Below, piece after piece: positions 51,459 to 59,832 of a stretch of DNA of 64,000 bases (positions are counted from its first letter, which is position 1; each line of letters starts with the position of its first letter). The notes beneath the pieces are model-generated. The model did not search any database. It was not told where the DNA came from and was given only the letters and a program-made list of their open reading frames with translations. Source of the DNA: Pseudoduganella namucuonensis. Its GTDB lineage: Bacteria; Pseudomonadota; Gammaproteobacteria; Burkholderiales; Burkholderiaceae_D. A program made the position numbers and the translations under genes. Where the stretch lies: contig NZ_FPBO01000004.1 in the NCBI RefSeq assembly GCF_900116645.1, forward strand, positions 186,001-250,000, in the 5' to 3' direction.

Positions 51459-53438
51459 ATGCGTAACCATGCGGCCAATGAACATTTGGTGCAGTTTTAT
51501 GAAGATGACAATTTCCTGATCGAGCGCCTCGCGGACTATGTGGGCGCGGCCCTGGAAGGCGGCAACCACGGCATCGTCATCGCCACCCGCGCGCATCTGG
51601 ACCTGCTGGACGTCCGCTTGCGCCAGCGCTGGCCGGGCGGCGGCGGCGGCATGGCCGCGCCGCCGCGCGCCTACACCGCGCTGGAGGCGGATCGCATGCT
51701 GCCGCTGTTCATGGCGGACGGCCTGCCGGACCGCCAGCGCTTCCACGAGGCGATCGGCAAGGTGATCGCGGCCGCGGCGCAGCGGCATCCCGGCCACGTC
51801 TACATCTTCGGCGAGATGGTGGCGATACTGTGCGGCGCGGTGGAATGCCAGCTGCGCTCGCCCGGCGGGCACCAGGCGGCGGTCCAGGTCGAACGCTATT
51901 TCAACGAGTTGCTGGAGCACCATTCCTTCACGCTGCTGTGCGCCTATCCGCTGAGCGCCTTTCCCCGCGAGCAGGACCGCGCCATGTTCCAGGAGGTGTG
52001 CGCGCTGCACGGCGAGGTGCTCCCGGCGGAGAGCTACGACCCGCAAGGCAGCGCCGACCAGCTGCGGCGCACCGTGGCGTCGCTGCAGCAGCAGGCCTAC
52101 GCGCTGGCGTGCGAGGTGCACGACCGCCGGCAGGTCGAGCGCGCGCTGCGCGAGGTCAATTTCGACCCGCTGACCGGCCTGCCCAACCGCAGCGTCTTCC
52201 TCGACCGCCTGGAGATGGAGATCCGCAAGGCGCACCGCACCCGCACCACGGTGGCGCTGCTGTTCATCGACCTCGACCACTTCAAGGAAATCAACGACAC
52301 GCTGGGCCACGTGATCGGCGACCGCCTGCTCAAACAGGTGGGCGAACGCCTGGTGGCCCAGGTGCGCGAGTGCGATTCGGTGAGCCGGCTGGGCGGCGAC
52401 GAGTTCACCGTCACGCTGAGCGACCTGGGCAACCTGAACACCGTGACGGACGTGGCGCAGGAGATCCTGGCCGAACTGTCGCGCCCCTTCGAGCTGGACG
52501 GCGAGGTGGCCTATATTTCCGGCAGCGTCGGCATCACGCTGTATCCGCAGGACGCCGCCACCACGGGCGAGCTGGTGCGCAACGCGGACCAGGCCATGTA
52601 CCAGTCCAAGAAACTGGGCCGCAACCGCGTGTGCTATTTCACGCCCGGCCTGCAGGTGGCCGCGCAAACGCGCATGACCCTGGGCAACGACCTGCGCCGC
52701 GCGCTCGACACCGACCAGTTGCGGGTGCACTACCAGCCGGTGGTCGACATGGCCGACCGGCGCATCGTCAAGGCCGAGGCGCTGCTGCGCTGGCAGCACC
52801 CCGAGCGCGGCGCCATCAGCCCGAACGAGTTCATCCCCATCGCCGAGCACAACGGCATGATCGTGGCGCTGGGCGACTGGGTGTTCCACATGGCGCTGGC
52901 GCAGGCCGTGCTGTGGCGCGCGCAGCGGCCGCGGTTCAATATCAGCGTCAACGTCTCGCCGGCCCAGCTCTACCGCGGCAACGACGAGCAGTGCAGCCTG
53001 TGGATCGAACGCTACGCCGCCGCCGGCCGGGCCGGCCACCCGGTGATGCTGGAGATCACCGAAGGCATGATGCTGACGGCGGACGAGGGGGTGATGGTGC
53101 GGCTGAACGCCCTGCACCAGGCCGGCATCCAGATCGCGCTGGACGATTTCGGCACCGGCTACTCGTCGCTCTCCTACCTGCGCAAGTTCGACCTGGACTT
53201 CATCAAGATCGACCAGTCCTTCGTGTGCGACCTCGAGCACGACGCGGCCCACATGGCGCTGTGCGACGCCATCATCGTCATGGCGCACAAGCTGGACTTG
53301 AAGGTGATCGCGGAGGGCATCGAGACGCCCGCGCAGTATGAATTGCTGCGCCGCGCGGGCTGCGATTACGGCCAGGGCTTCCTGTTCGGCCGGGCCATGC
53401 CCGCCGAGCGCTTCGGCAAACTGCTGGCCGGCGCCTAG
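51459..53438 (+). CDS. MEDS-GGDEF-EAL dual c-di-GMP enzyme
   Basis: A 659-residue soluble protein. Residues about 5-180 form a MEDS/DcmR-type sensory domain (EHLVQFYEDDNFLIERLADYV; ARAYIFGEM-like HVYIFGEMVAIL). A short coiled segment leads to a GGDEF domain with RLGGDEF and an intact RECD I-site. The EAL domain has EALLRW, ITEGMM, DDFGTGYSS and KIDQSFV, the metal and catalytic residues, so both activities may be present. The net effect on c-di-GMP cannot be predicted. The ATG at 51459 is chosen for GGAG 4 bp upstream. MEDS domains are often fused to signalling outputs in methylotrophs and soil bacteria. It converges on cadR with 5 bp between stops. Confidence 0.92.
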   Translation: MRNHAANEHLVQFYEDDNFLIERLADYVGAALEGGNHGIVIATRAHLDLLDVRLRQRWPGGGGGMAAPPRAYTALEADRMLPLFMADGLPDRQRFHEAIGKVIAAAAQRHPGHVYIFGEMVAILCGAVECQLRSPGGHQAAVQVERYFNELLEHHSFTLLCAYPLSAFPREQDRAMFQEVCALHGEVLPAESYDPQGSADQLRRTVASLQQQAYALACEVHDRRQVERALREVNFDPLTGLPNRSVFLDRLEMEIRKAHRTRTTVALLFIDLDHFKEINDTLGHVIGDRLLKQVGERLVAQVRECDSVSRLGGDEFTVTLSDLGNLNTVTDVAQEILAELSRPFELDGEVAYISGSVGITLYPQDAATTGELVRNADQAMYQSKKLGRNRVCYFTPGLQVAAQTRMTLGNDLRRALDTDQLRVHYQPVVDMADRRIVKAEALLRWQHPERGAISPNEFIPIAEHNGMIVALGDWVFHMALAQAVLWRAQRPRFNISVNVSPAQLYRGNDEQCSLWIERYAAAGRAGHPVMLEITEGMMLTADEGVMVRLNALHQAGIQIALDDFGTGYSSLSYLRKFDLDFIKIDQSFVCDLEHDAAHMALCDAIIVMAHKLDLKVIAEGIETPAQYELLRRAGCDYGQGFLFGRAMPAERFGKLLAGA

Positions 53439-53443
53439 ACGAC

Positions 53444-53872
53444 TCAATGCTTCCCGTGCCCGGCCTCGTGCCGCTGGTCGTCGCAGCAGGTGAGCTTGTG
53501 GATGATGCGGCAATCCTTGACGGCGCGCTCCTGGCCGCACAGGCCGCGCAGCGCGGTCAGTTGCCGCTGCAGCGAGACCAGGCGCTCGATGCGCTGCGCG
53601 ACCTTGTCGATCTGCGCGTCCAGCAGCGAGTCGACCAGCACGCAGTTCTCGTTCGGCGCCTGCTGGAAGCGCAACAGGCTGCGGATCTCGTCGAGCGTGA
53701 TGTCCAGCGAGCGGCACTGGCGGATGAACTGCAGCCGCTCCACGTGCTCCGGCCCGTACACGCGGTAGTTGCCCGTGGACCTGGCCGGCGCCATCAGCAG
53801 CCCCTCCTGCTCGTAATAGCGGATGGTTTCCACCTGCACATCCGTCAGCTTCGCCAATTCACCGATTTTCAT
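53444..53872 (-). CDS. cadR: MerR family regulator, CadR/PbrR type
   Basis: A 142-residue metal-sensing regulator. The N-terminal winged helix (MKIGELAKLTDVQVETIRYYEQEGLL) is followed by a dimerisation helix. Metal-binding cysteines expected for Cd/Pb sensors are seen at Cys77 (NENCVLVD), Cys112 (RGLCGQ) and Cys121 (KDCRII), with a CC pair and a His-rich tail (HEAGHGKH) as in Pseudomonas CadR. Its promoter (53894-53925) has the 20-bp spacer with a dyad that MerR proteins untwist, so it regulates itself. No cadmium or lead efflux gene is next to it, so its other targets lie elsewhere. The choice between Cd, Pb and Zn is uncertain. Confidence 0.85.
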   Translation of the reverse strand: MKIGELAKLTDVQVETIRYYEQEGLLMAPARSTGNYRVYGPEHVERLQFIRQCRSLDITLDEIRSLLRFQQAPNENCVLVDSLLDAQIDKVAQRIERLVSLQRQLTALRGLCGQERAVKDCRIIHKLTCCDDQRHEAGHGKH

Positions 53873-53893
53873 GCCGACTCTCTTGCAAACATA

Positions 53894-53925
53894 ACAATAT
53901 CTCCATAGTAATTACTCTGGACCAA
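53894..53925 (-). promoter_or_regulatory. MerR-type promoter with 20-bp spacer and operator dyad
   Basis: On the minus strand the -35 TTGGTC (plus 53920-53925) and the -10 TATTGT (plus 53894-53899) are exactly 20 bp apart, longer than the usual 17. The spacer holds the dyad TCCATAGTAATTACTCTGGA (53902-53921), symmetric except for one pair. This is the standard arrangement for activation by MerR family proteins and lies just upstream of the cadR-like gene. Confidence 0.75.
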
Positions 53926-53942
53926 ATACGCAAACCCCTCAT

Positions 53943-53961
53943 AAATACCCCTGGGGTATTT
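53943..53961. terminator. short stem-loop closing the second biosynthetic operon
   Basis: AAATACCCC (53943-53951, read with its centre T) and GGGGTATTT form a compact palindrome 2 bp past the stop of the DUF1302-like gene. T-rich sequence follows on the minus strand. It is a plausible end for the operon but weak as an intrinsic terminator. Confidence 0.45.
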
Positions 53962-53963
53962 AA

Positions 53964-55238
53964 TTAGAAGACGAACGCCAGTTCGAAAAAGCCCAGGCGG
54001 TTGCGGGCGCGCGCGCCGAAGTAGGACTGGGTATCGCCATGGAAGTAATCGACGCCGGCCGTCAGCTTCACGGCGTCGCTGACGCTGTAGCTGACGCGGG
54101 GGCGGACCAGGCCGCTATGGCCGCTCAGGTCGAGGATGGCGCCCAGTTCCGCCTTCAGCCGGTCGTTCCAGTAGCGGTCGTACACGCGCAGGCTGAGCCC
54201 GTGCTCGTGCGCGCCGAACTCGGAGTTCAGGCGGTTGATGGCGAGCCCGGCCGGCCGCAGCTGCGCGGGCAGTCCCGCCGTTTCGGAATAGCCGGACCGC
54301 CGTATCGCGAAGGCCTGGAGGTTGATGTTGGCGCCGTCCCCGATGTCGCGGTCCACGCCCAGCACCAGGCGGCGCACCGAGCGCCGGGGACCCGCGGGGG
54401 CCGCGCATGCCGCGCAATCGGGCGAGAACCTGCCGGCCGCGAACTCGCCGCGCACGCCCCAGCCATGGGCGGTGGTGGCGAAGTCGGCGCCCAGCGTGCG
54501 CATGCGTTCATGGGCGCCACTGAACACCAGCGTGGCCGGACGGGGAAACGCGGCGCCGTAGCGCACGAAACGGTCGTGGCCGTCGTAGTACGAGACCGAT
54601 CCGTCCCAGGCGCCGCCCGACTTCTCCAGCTTCAGCGCCCACTCGCCGTTGTCCGGCGCCGGCGCCACGGCGCGGTTGCCCGGCAGCGCGCCCCGCGGCG
54701 TGCGGTGCGGCTCGAATTCGGGCACCAGCACGGCGGCCAGTTCCAGGCTGTCGCCGAGGCGGTAATTGGCCGCCAGCGCGTCGATGCCGATGCGCTGCTC
54801 CTCGTCCTCGGGCACCAGCGTGGTGTAGTCGCGCGGCGACAGGTTGTCGGTGGGGTTGATGCGGTCCGCCCTGCCCCACGCGACGACTTGCCGGCCCAGG
54901 CGCAGGCGCAGCGGGCCGGCGTCGGCTTCCACGTACGCCTCCCGCAGCCGGTTGCGGGCGCCGCGCGTGTCGCCGGCGTCGCGCACGCCCAGCCGGCTGC
55001 CCAGGTTGACCCGCCACTGTTCATTGAACGCGTGCTTCCAGTTCACGAAGCACGTGCCCTTGGCCACGCCGGCGCGGTCGTCCAGGTCGCGGGTCGAGCT
55101 CCAGTAGCCGGCGCGGCATTCGCCGAACGGCGCCGCGAAGCTTTGCTCCTGTTCCCGCTCCTGTCCCTGGACCGCCGGCGCGGCCAGCGCGGCCAGCGAT
55201 GCCGCCGCCGCGCCCAGTTGCTGTTTCAAGCTGGCCAA
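53964..55238 (-). CDS. DUF1302-like outer-membrane protein
   Basis: A 424-residue exported protein, signal peptide near GAAAASLAALAAPAVQG, ending in Phe (FFELAFVF) like outer-membrane barrels. LRLGRQVVAWGRADRINPTDNLSPRDY is the hallmark of DUF1302-type proteins, which are regularly found next to RND transporters and LolA-like (DUF1329 or sorting) proteins. The start is a TTG: no ATG is available, and the strong GAGGAG that ends in the RND coding region sits 6 bp before it, so the two are tightly coupled. It is the last gene of the operon. Its probable role is to receive the exported lipid-like product at the outer membrane. Confidence 0.85.
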   Translation of the reverse strand: MASLKQQLGAAAASLAALAAPAVQGQEREQEQSFAAPFGECRAGYWSSTRDLDDRAGVAKGTCFVNWKHAFNEQWRVNLGSRLGVRDAGDTRGARNRLREAYVEADAGPLRLRLGRQVVAWGRADRINPTDNLSPRDYTTLVPEDEEQRIGIDALAANYRLGDSLELAAVLVPEFEPHRTPRGALPGNRAVAPAPDNGEWALKLEKSGGAWDGSVSYYDGHDRFVRYGAAFPRPATLVFSGAHERMRTLGADFATTAHGWGVRGEFAAGRFSPDCAACAAPAGPRRSVRRLVLGVDRDIGDGANINLQAFAIRRSGYSETAGLPAQLRPAGLAINRLNSEFGAHEHGLSLRVYDRYWNDRLKAELGAILDLSGHSGLVRPRVSYSVSDAVKLTAGVDYFHGDTQSYFGARARNRLGFFELAFVF

Positions 55239-55241
55239 GCC

Positions 55242-58200
55242 CTACTCCTCTTTTTCCATGTAGCGCGTGGTGAAGTAGTCGTCCGCCACATTGCCCTTCG
55301 CCTCGAACCTCGTCAGCTTGATCAGCGTCTTGTGGCCGGTCTGGTGGTTCTTCACGCTGACGGCCATGGCCTGCCACTTGCCGTGCTTCGCGTCCACCTG
55401 CCTGACCTCCGCGTTGTCGGCCGTTTTCAGCAGGTTGCCATTGGCGTCGTAGAACTCGGTGCGCAGGGCCACGCTGTTGTCCCTGGCGATCCAGTTGACG
55501 CGCTTGGAATAGCCGGAGTCCGCCGCGATCTCCGGCGTGCGCGGGGTGGACTCCACCACGTGGCACGGCACGCCCTGCACATCCTCCTTGCGCAGCCACT
55601 TGTGGTTCCAGTCCGCCGTGCGGTAGCCCACCAGGTCGCCGTAGGACAGGTCGGTGCCGACGAAGCTGCTCTTGGTGTTGTTCGACGCCAGGCGCCGCAC
55701 CTTCTTCAGGCCGGGCAGGTAGACCCAGATCTCGTCGCTCTTGCCGGTGTTCTCCAGCACCAGGGTGCTGGTGTTGCGCACGTCGCTGGGCGAACGGAAG
55801 CGGATCACGCGCCGGTTGTCGACGCCGTTGGCCTGCAGCTTGGTGGCGCCGAAGGTCTGGCGCACCCGTTCCTGGCCGCTGGCGTTGACCATGGTGAAGG
55901 TGGCTTCCGAGACGGAGCTGTCGACGCGGGTGGCCTGGTAGCTCTTCTCGGCCAGTTCGGCCGCGTTGACCTCCTCCGCCCTGGCCTCGGCGGGCGCCAC
56001 GGCCCCCGCGACGCCCGCGGCCATGGCGATGGCCAGGCACGCGGCCCCCGCCGAGCGCAGGCCCGCGCGGCGCGCGCGGCCCTTCAGGAAGGCCGGCGGC
56101 CACATGGACAGCAGGCAGGGTATCAGCACCAGCGCGGACACCGCGCTCACCACCATCGACAGCACGATCAGCATGCCGAACCAGATGTGGACGTAGAAGT
56201 CGAACGACAGCATCAGCACGGCGTAGCCGCCGGCGATGGCGGTGGCCACGTAGATCACGGCCTTGCCGGCGGTGCGCAGCGTCTCCTGCAGCGCCAGCGT
56301 GAAGTCGCTGGTCTTGTCCAGCTCCTCGCGGATGCGATACAGCAGGTAGATGGCGTAGTCCGCGCCGATGCCGATCGCCATCGCCGAGCTGACCGAGTTC
56401 GGCGTGTTGAGCGGGATGCCGGTCAAGCCCATCATGCCGAAGTTGACCATGACCGTCACCAGCAGCGGGATGATCAGGTACAGGCCCGCCACCAGCGAGC
56501 GGAAGATGATGGCGCCGGCCACGAACACGGCCAGGATCATCTGCGCCACGTTCTTGATCTTGCCCTCCACCAGCACCTCGCTGAGCGCGGACGACTGCGG
56601 CACGCTGCCGCCAACCTGTATCGTCACGTCCCTGGGCAGGCGCGGTCCCAGGTAGTCGCGGATGTCCTGCACGATCTTTTGCGCGTACTTGCTGCTGTCG
56701 CTCCTGGTCCAGATCACCAGGCAGGCGTTGCGGGCGTCATAGTCCAGATAGGCGTCGAAATCGGTCGGGTCGCCGGACATCGAATAGAACAGCAGGTATT
56801 GCGACACCAGCTCCGCCGTCGACGGCAGCGCGTGCACCGAGGCGGCGCCGCCGTTCATGGACTGGTTCATCTTCTTGAGGAAGTCCACGATCGACAGGGT
56901 CTTGCCCACTTGCGGCATGCGCTCGATGTGGCGCTGGGCGTCCTCGATCACGGCGAGGACGGCCGGGTCCTTCATCTGGTCCTTGTGCTTGCCCTGGAAG
57001 ACCACGTAGACGGTGTTGGTGCCGGCCAGCCTGGCGTTCAGGTAGCGGTCGTCCTGGCGCACCTTGACGCCGTCCCCGAAATAGGTCTTGGTCGAGTTCT
57101 CGCGGTTCACATGCGGCATGCAGACGGCGGCGCCCACCACCACGGCCAGGAAGCCCAGCAGGATGACGGCGCGGCGCTTGACGATCAGCACACCCACCGC
57201 GTCGGCCAGCCGGTCCCAGAGCCGGGCGCCGTTGGCGGCGGCGGGCGCGACCCTGGGCGCCGGCAGGTAGCTGCGCAGCGCGGGAATGAAGGTCAGCTCG
57301 ATCAGCAAGGCGCTCAGGATGCCCAGGCCGGTGAAGATGCCGAAGGTGCGGATGGTGGCGATGTCGAAGGTGACCAGCGAGAAGAAGCCGGCGACGGCCA
57401 CCAGGCCGGCCGTCAGCATCACCGGCGCGACCTTGCTCAGCGACTCGACGATGGCCCTGTCGTTCAACTGGGCCGCCGAACCGCCCGCCTCGCTGCGCGC
57501 CAGCCGGTGGTGCTCCTCGTAGTAGCGCTTGAGGATCTGCACCGCGTGCCCCGCGGCGACGGCGAGGATCAGGATGGGGGTGGTGGCGTTGAAGGCGTCC
57601 ATCGGCACCTTGGCCGCGCCCATGATGCCCAGGCCCCAGACCACCGCCAGCAGCGCCGTCACCAGCGGCAGCAGCAGCCCTTGCATGGTGCGGAAGGCCT
57701 CGTAGTGGATGATACCGATCAGGATCAGCGCCAGCGGGAACAGGATGCCCATGCGCTGCGCATAGCGCTCCACCGCCGCGAAGAACACCGGCGTGCCGCT
57801 GGCGCGCATCACCACCGCGGGGCCGGACTCCTCGGCGATGATCTTGTCGACGCCGTCGACGATGGCGCGGAAGCCGCCCGCCCCCGCGTCGATCGCCACC
57901 GACACCGAGGCCACCGTCTCGTCCCTGGACACCAGCGTGCCGGCGTAGATGGGGTTCTTCCGCACCTTCTGGCGCACGGCGGCCAGCTCGGCCTCGTCCA
58001 GCGCGCCGGAGAACATCCTCTCGACCTTGAGGTCCTCGCCGTCGGCCTGGATGGACTTGGCCTTGTCGGCGGCCAGGCTCATCATGGTGTGGCGCTTCAC
58101 GCCGGGCACCGCGCCGATGCGCTCGGACAGGCGCCGCACGGCGCTCAGCACGTCGGGCTGGTAGATGGTGCCGCCGTTGGCCGCGCCGACGCCGATGACG

Positions 58201-58400
58201 ATCACGTGCTTGGAGCCGAACAGCGACTCGGCCAGGTTGGTCCCGATCACGTTCTCGTGATGCGCGGGCAGCATGGTGTTGGGGTTGATGACGATCTTCA
58301 GGTTGCGGATCTGCAGCCCCAGGAACACCGTCATGGCCAGGATGGCGAGCAGTATCCAGAGCCGTCTCCGGACCACGAACGTAGCGAAATGTCGAAACAT
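55242..58400 (-). CDS. RND/MMPL exporter fused to a LolA-like domain
   Basis: A 1052-residue inner-membrane protein. Residues 1-790 form an MMPL/HpnN-type RND transporter with two halves, each one helix plus a periplasmic domain and a helix bundle (FRHFATFVVRRRLWILLAIL; ITPILILAVAAGH-like TTPILILAVAAGHAVQIL; AMAIGIGADYAIYLLYRIREE). After SMWPPAFLKG a further hydrophobic stretch (ACLAIAMAAGVAGAVAPAEA) that looks like a former signal peptide leads to a LolA-like domain (about residues 808-1052; DLSYGDLVGYR, YLPGLKKVRRLASNN). The pump would take a lipid-like substrate from the inner membrane and hand it to its own periplasmic carrier domain. The two are usually separate genes. AGGGGA precedes the ATG; 2 bp separate it from the monooxygenase gene. 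Confidence 0.88.
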   Translation of the reverse strand: MFRHFATFVVRRRLWILLAILAMTVFLGLQIRNLKIVINPNTMLPAHHENVIGTNLAESLFGSKHVIVIGVGAANGGTIYQPDVLSAVRRLSERIGAVPGVKRHTMMSLAADKAKSIQADGEDLKVERMFSGALDEAELAAVRQKVRKNPIYAGTLVSRDETVASVSVAIDAGAGGFRAIVDGVDKIIAEESGPAVVMRASGTPVFFAAVERYAQRMGILFPLALILIGIIHYEAFRTMQGLLLPLVTALLAVVWGLGIMGAAKVPMDAFNATTPILILAVAAGHAVQILKRYYEEHHRLARSEAGGSAAQLNDRAIVESLSKVAPVMLTAGLVAVAGFFSLVTFDIATIRTFGIFTGLGILSALLIELTFIPALRSYLPAPRVAPAAANGARLWDRLADAVGVLIVKRRAVILLGFLAVVVGAAVCMPHVNRENSTKTYFGDGVKVRQDDRYLNARLAGTNTVYVVFQGKHKDQMKDPAVLAVIEDAQRHIERMPQVGKTLSIVDFLKKMNQSMNGGAASVHALPSTAELVSQYLLFYSMSGDPTDFDAYLDYDARNACLVIWTRSDSSKYAQKIVQDIRDYLGPRLPRDVTIQVGGSVPQSSALSEVLVEGKIKNVAQMILAVFVAGAIIFRSLVAGLYLIIPLLVTVMVNFGMMGLTGIPLNTPNSVSSAMAIGIGADYAIYLLYRIREELDKTSDFTLALQETLRTAGKAVIYVATAIAGGYAVLMLSFDFYVHIWFGMLIVLSMVVSAVSALVLIPCLLSMWPPAFLKGRARRAGLRSAGAACLAIAMAAGVAGAVAPAEARAEEVNAAELAEKSYQATRVDSSVSEATFTMVNASGQERVRQTFGATKLQANGVDNRRVIRFRSPSDVRNTSTLVLENTGKSDEIWVYLPGLKKVRRLASNNTKSSFVGTDLSYGDLVGYRTADWNHKWLRKEDVQGVPCHVVESTPRTPEIAADSGYSKRVNWIARDNSVALRTEFYDANGNLLKTADNAEVRQVDAKHGKWQAMAVSVKNHQTGHKTLIKLTRFEAKGNVADDYFTTRYMEKEE

Positions 58401-58402
58401 GT

Positions 58403-59500
58403 TTAATTCCCCTGTGCAGGTGCCAATTTGGATGCCGATACCGCGCCCGGCAGCCCCAGCTGCTCGGCGACGTGGCCGAGGACGATCTCCGCGTCCGCCG
58501 CCGCGCCCAGCACCAGCTCGGAGGCGCGGCAGGACAGCCACTTTCTTCCCATGACGAAAAAGCCCGGCTGCGCCGTCTTGCCGCGCCGGTGCTCGATGTG
58601 CCCGGCGCGCGTGTCGACGCCGGGCAGCGCGATCCAGCCCAGGTCCTCCTTGTAGCCGCCGCACCAGACCACGGTGCCGACCCGGGTGGAGGAGCCGTCG
58701 CTGAAGGAGGCGCTGTCGCCGGCGGCGCCGCTGGTGCGCGGCTTGAGCGTGACGCCGGCCTCGCGCAGGCGCTCGTTGTCCGCGTCCCCGGCCGGTATCG
58801 GATCGCGCTTGCGCAGCATGCCGGCGATCGGCGAGCCGGTGGGCGCGTACAGCACGCCGAGCCTGGTCAGCCACCAGAAGATGTCGCGGCCCAGCACCCG
58901 GTTCGGCACCAGCTTGCGCTTGCGCCCCATCGACATCACGACCTGGTGGGTCGCCGCCAGTTCGAGCGCGATCTGGCGCCCGCTGGCGCCATCGCCCACC
59001 ACCAGCACCGGTCCCGCCTTGTCCACGCTGTCCGGATCGCGGTAGCTGGCGGCGGTCAATTGCCGCACGCGCGGGTCGAACGCGCCGGCCAGCGCCGGCA
59101 CGATGGGCACCTGGCTCGATCCGGTGGCGTTGATGACGGTGCGCGCGCGGATCTCCTCGCCGCCGGCCAGGGTCGCCACGAAGGCGCCGTCGCGCCAGGC
59201 CACGCGGTCCACCCGGCAGTCCAGGCGCACGTTGAGACGGCGCTCGGCGGCGAACCGCTCCAGGTGGTCCGCGAATTCGGCGGCGGAGGGAAAGCCGCCC
59301 TGCTCGCCCGGCATCGCCATGTCGCCCAGCCGGCAGAACTGGCGCGACGTGAACAGGCGCAGATTGCGCGGCCGCTGGCGCCACACGTCGCCGACGCGCC
59401 GGTGCGCGTCGATCACCTGGTAGCTGTGGCCGGCGGCCGCCAGCAGGAAGGCGCAGCTCAGGCCCGATTGGCCGGCGCCCACGACCAGACAGTCGATCAT
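58403..59500 (-). CDS. NAD(P)-binding flavoprotein monooxygenase-like
   Basis: A 365-residue protein with two dinucleotide-binding motifs: GAGQSG (FAD) at residue about 8 and GDGASG (NADPH) at about 172. The pattern WRQRPRNLRLFTSRQF and VINATGSSQVPIVP are typical of the CzcO/YUCCA-like flavin monooxygenase group. The class fingerprint F-x-G-x3-H-x3-Y/F is altered here (FDPRVRQLTAASY, no His), so it is a divergent member. It could hydroxylate carbon, nitrogen or sulfur; in this operon S- or C-oxidation of an acyl chain is a possible but unproven role. It begins 2 bp after the ACP stop. An in-frame extension to 59557 runs into the ACP gene and is rejected. Confidence 0.8.
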   Translation of the reverse strand: MIDCLVVGAGQSGLSCAFLLAAAGHSYQVIDAHRRVGDVWRQRPRNLRLFTSRQFCRLGDMAMPGEQGGFPSAAEFADHLERFAAERRLNVRLDCRVDRVAWRDGAFVATLAGGEEIRARTVINATGSSQVPIVPALAGAFDPRVRQLTAASYRDPDSVDKAGPVLVVGDGASGRQIALELAATHQVVMSMGRKRKLVPNRVLGRDIFWWLTRLGVLYAPTGSPIAGMLRKRDPIPAGDADNERLREAGVTLKPRTSGAAGDSASFSDGSSTRVGTVVWCGGYKEDLGWIALPGVDTRAGHIEHRRGKTAQPGFFVMGRKWLSCRASELVLGAAADAEIVLGHVAEQLGLPGAVSASKLAPAQGN

Positions 59501-59502
59501 GG

Positions 59503-59817
59503 TCACACGCCCATCAGGTGCTTCTGGTCCACCGGCGTGCCGCTGATCTGGCCCCACACGTAGGCCGACAGCGCGCCCGCCGTCACGAAGTCGTAGGCCA
59601 GCGTGGGCTCCAGCGCGACGCCGAAGCGCCGCTCCATGGCCGAGATCAGCTCCACCCGCGCCAGCGAGTCCAGGCCGATGCTGTCGAACGACATGTCCTT
59701 GTGCAGCTGGCCGCGCATCTCGGGATGCTTGCCCTCCAGGTGCTCGATCAGCCAGCCGCTCACCTCGATCAGCGCGGCGGGTTGGGATGCTTGCGTGTTT
59801 GCTTGGGTCATCTTCAT
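59503..59817 (-). CDS. acyl carrier protein
   Basis: A 104-residue acidic carrier protein. The phosphopantetheine site is GLDSLARVEL, with Ser at about residue 51, followed by the usual helix III region. It is longer than FAS ACP because of N- and C-terminal extensions, as seen in carriers that receive acyl groups from fatty acyl-AMP ligases. It is directly downstream of the NifS-FAAL gene (15 bp gap) and upstream of the monooxygenase, so it probably holds the acyl chain loaded by the FAAL domain while it is modified. AAGGA lies just upstream; the second ATG (59811) has the better spacing. Confidence 0.9.
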   Translation of the reverse strand: MKMTQANTQASQPAALIEVSGWLIEHLEGKHPEMRGQLHKDMSFDSIGLDSLARVELISAMERRFGVALEPTLAYDFVTAGALSAYVWGQISGTPVDQKHLMGV

Positions 59818-59832
59818 TTTCCTTCGATTTTG

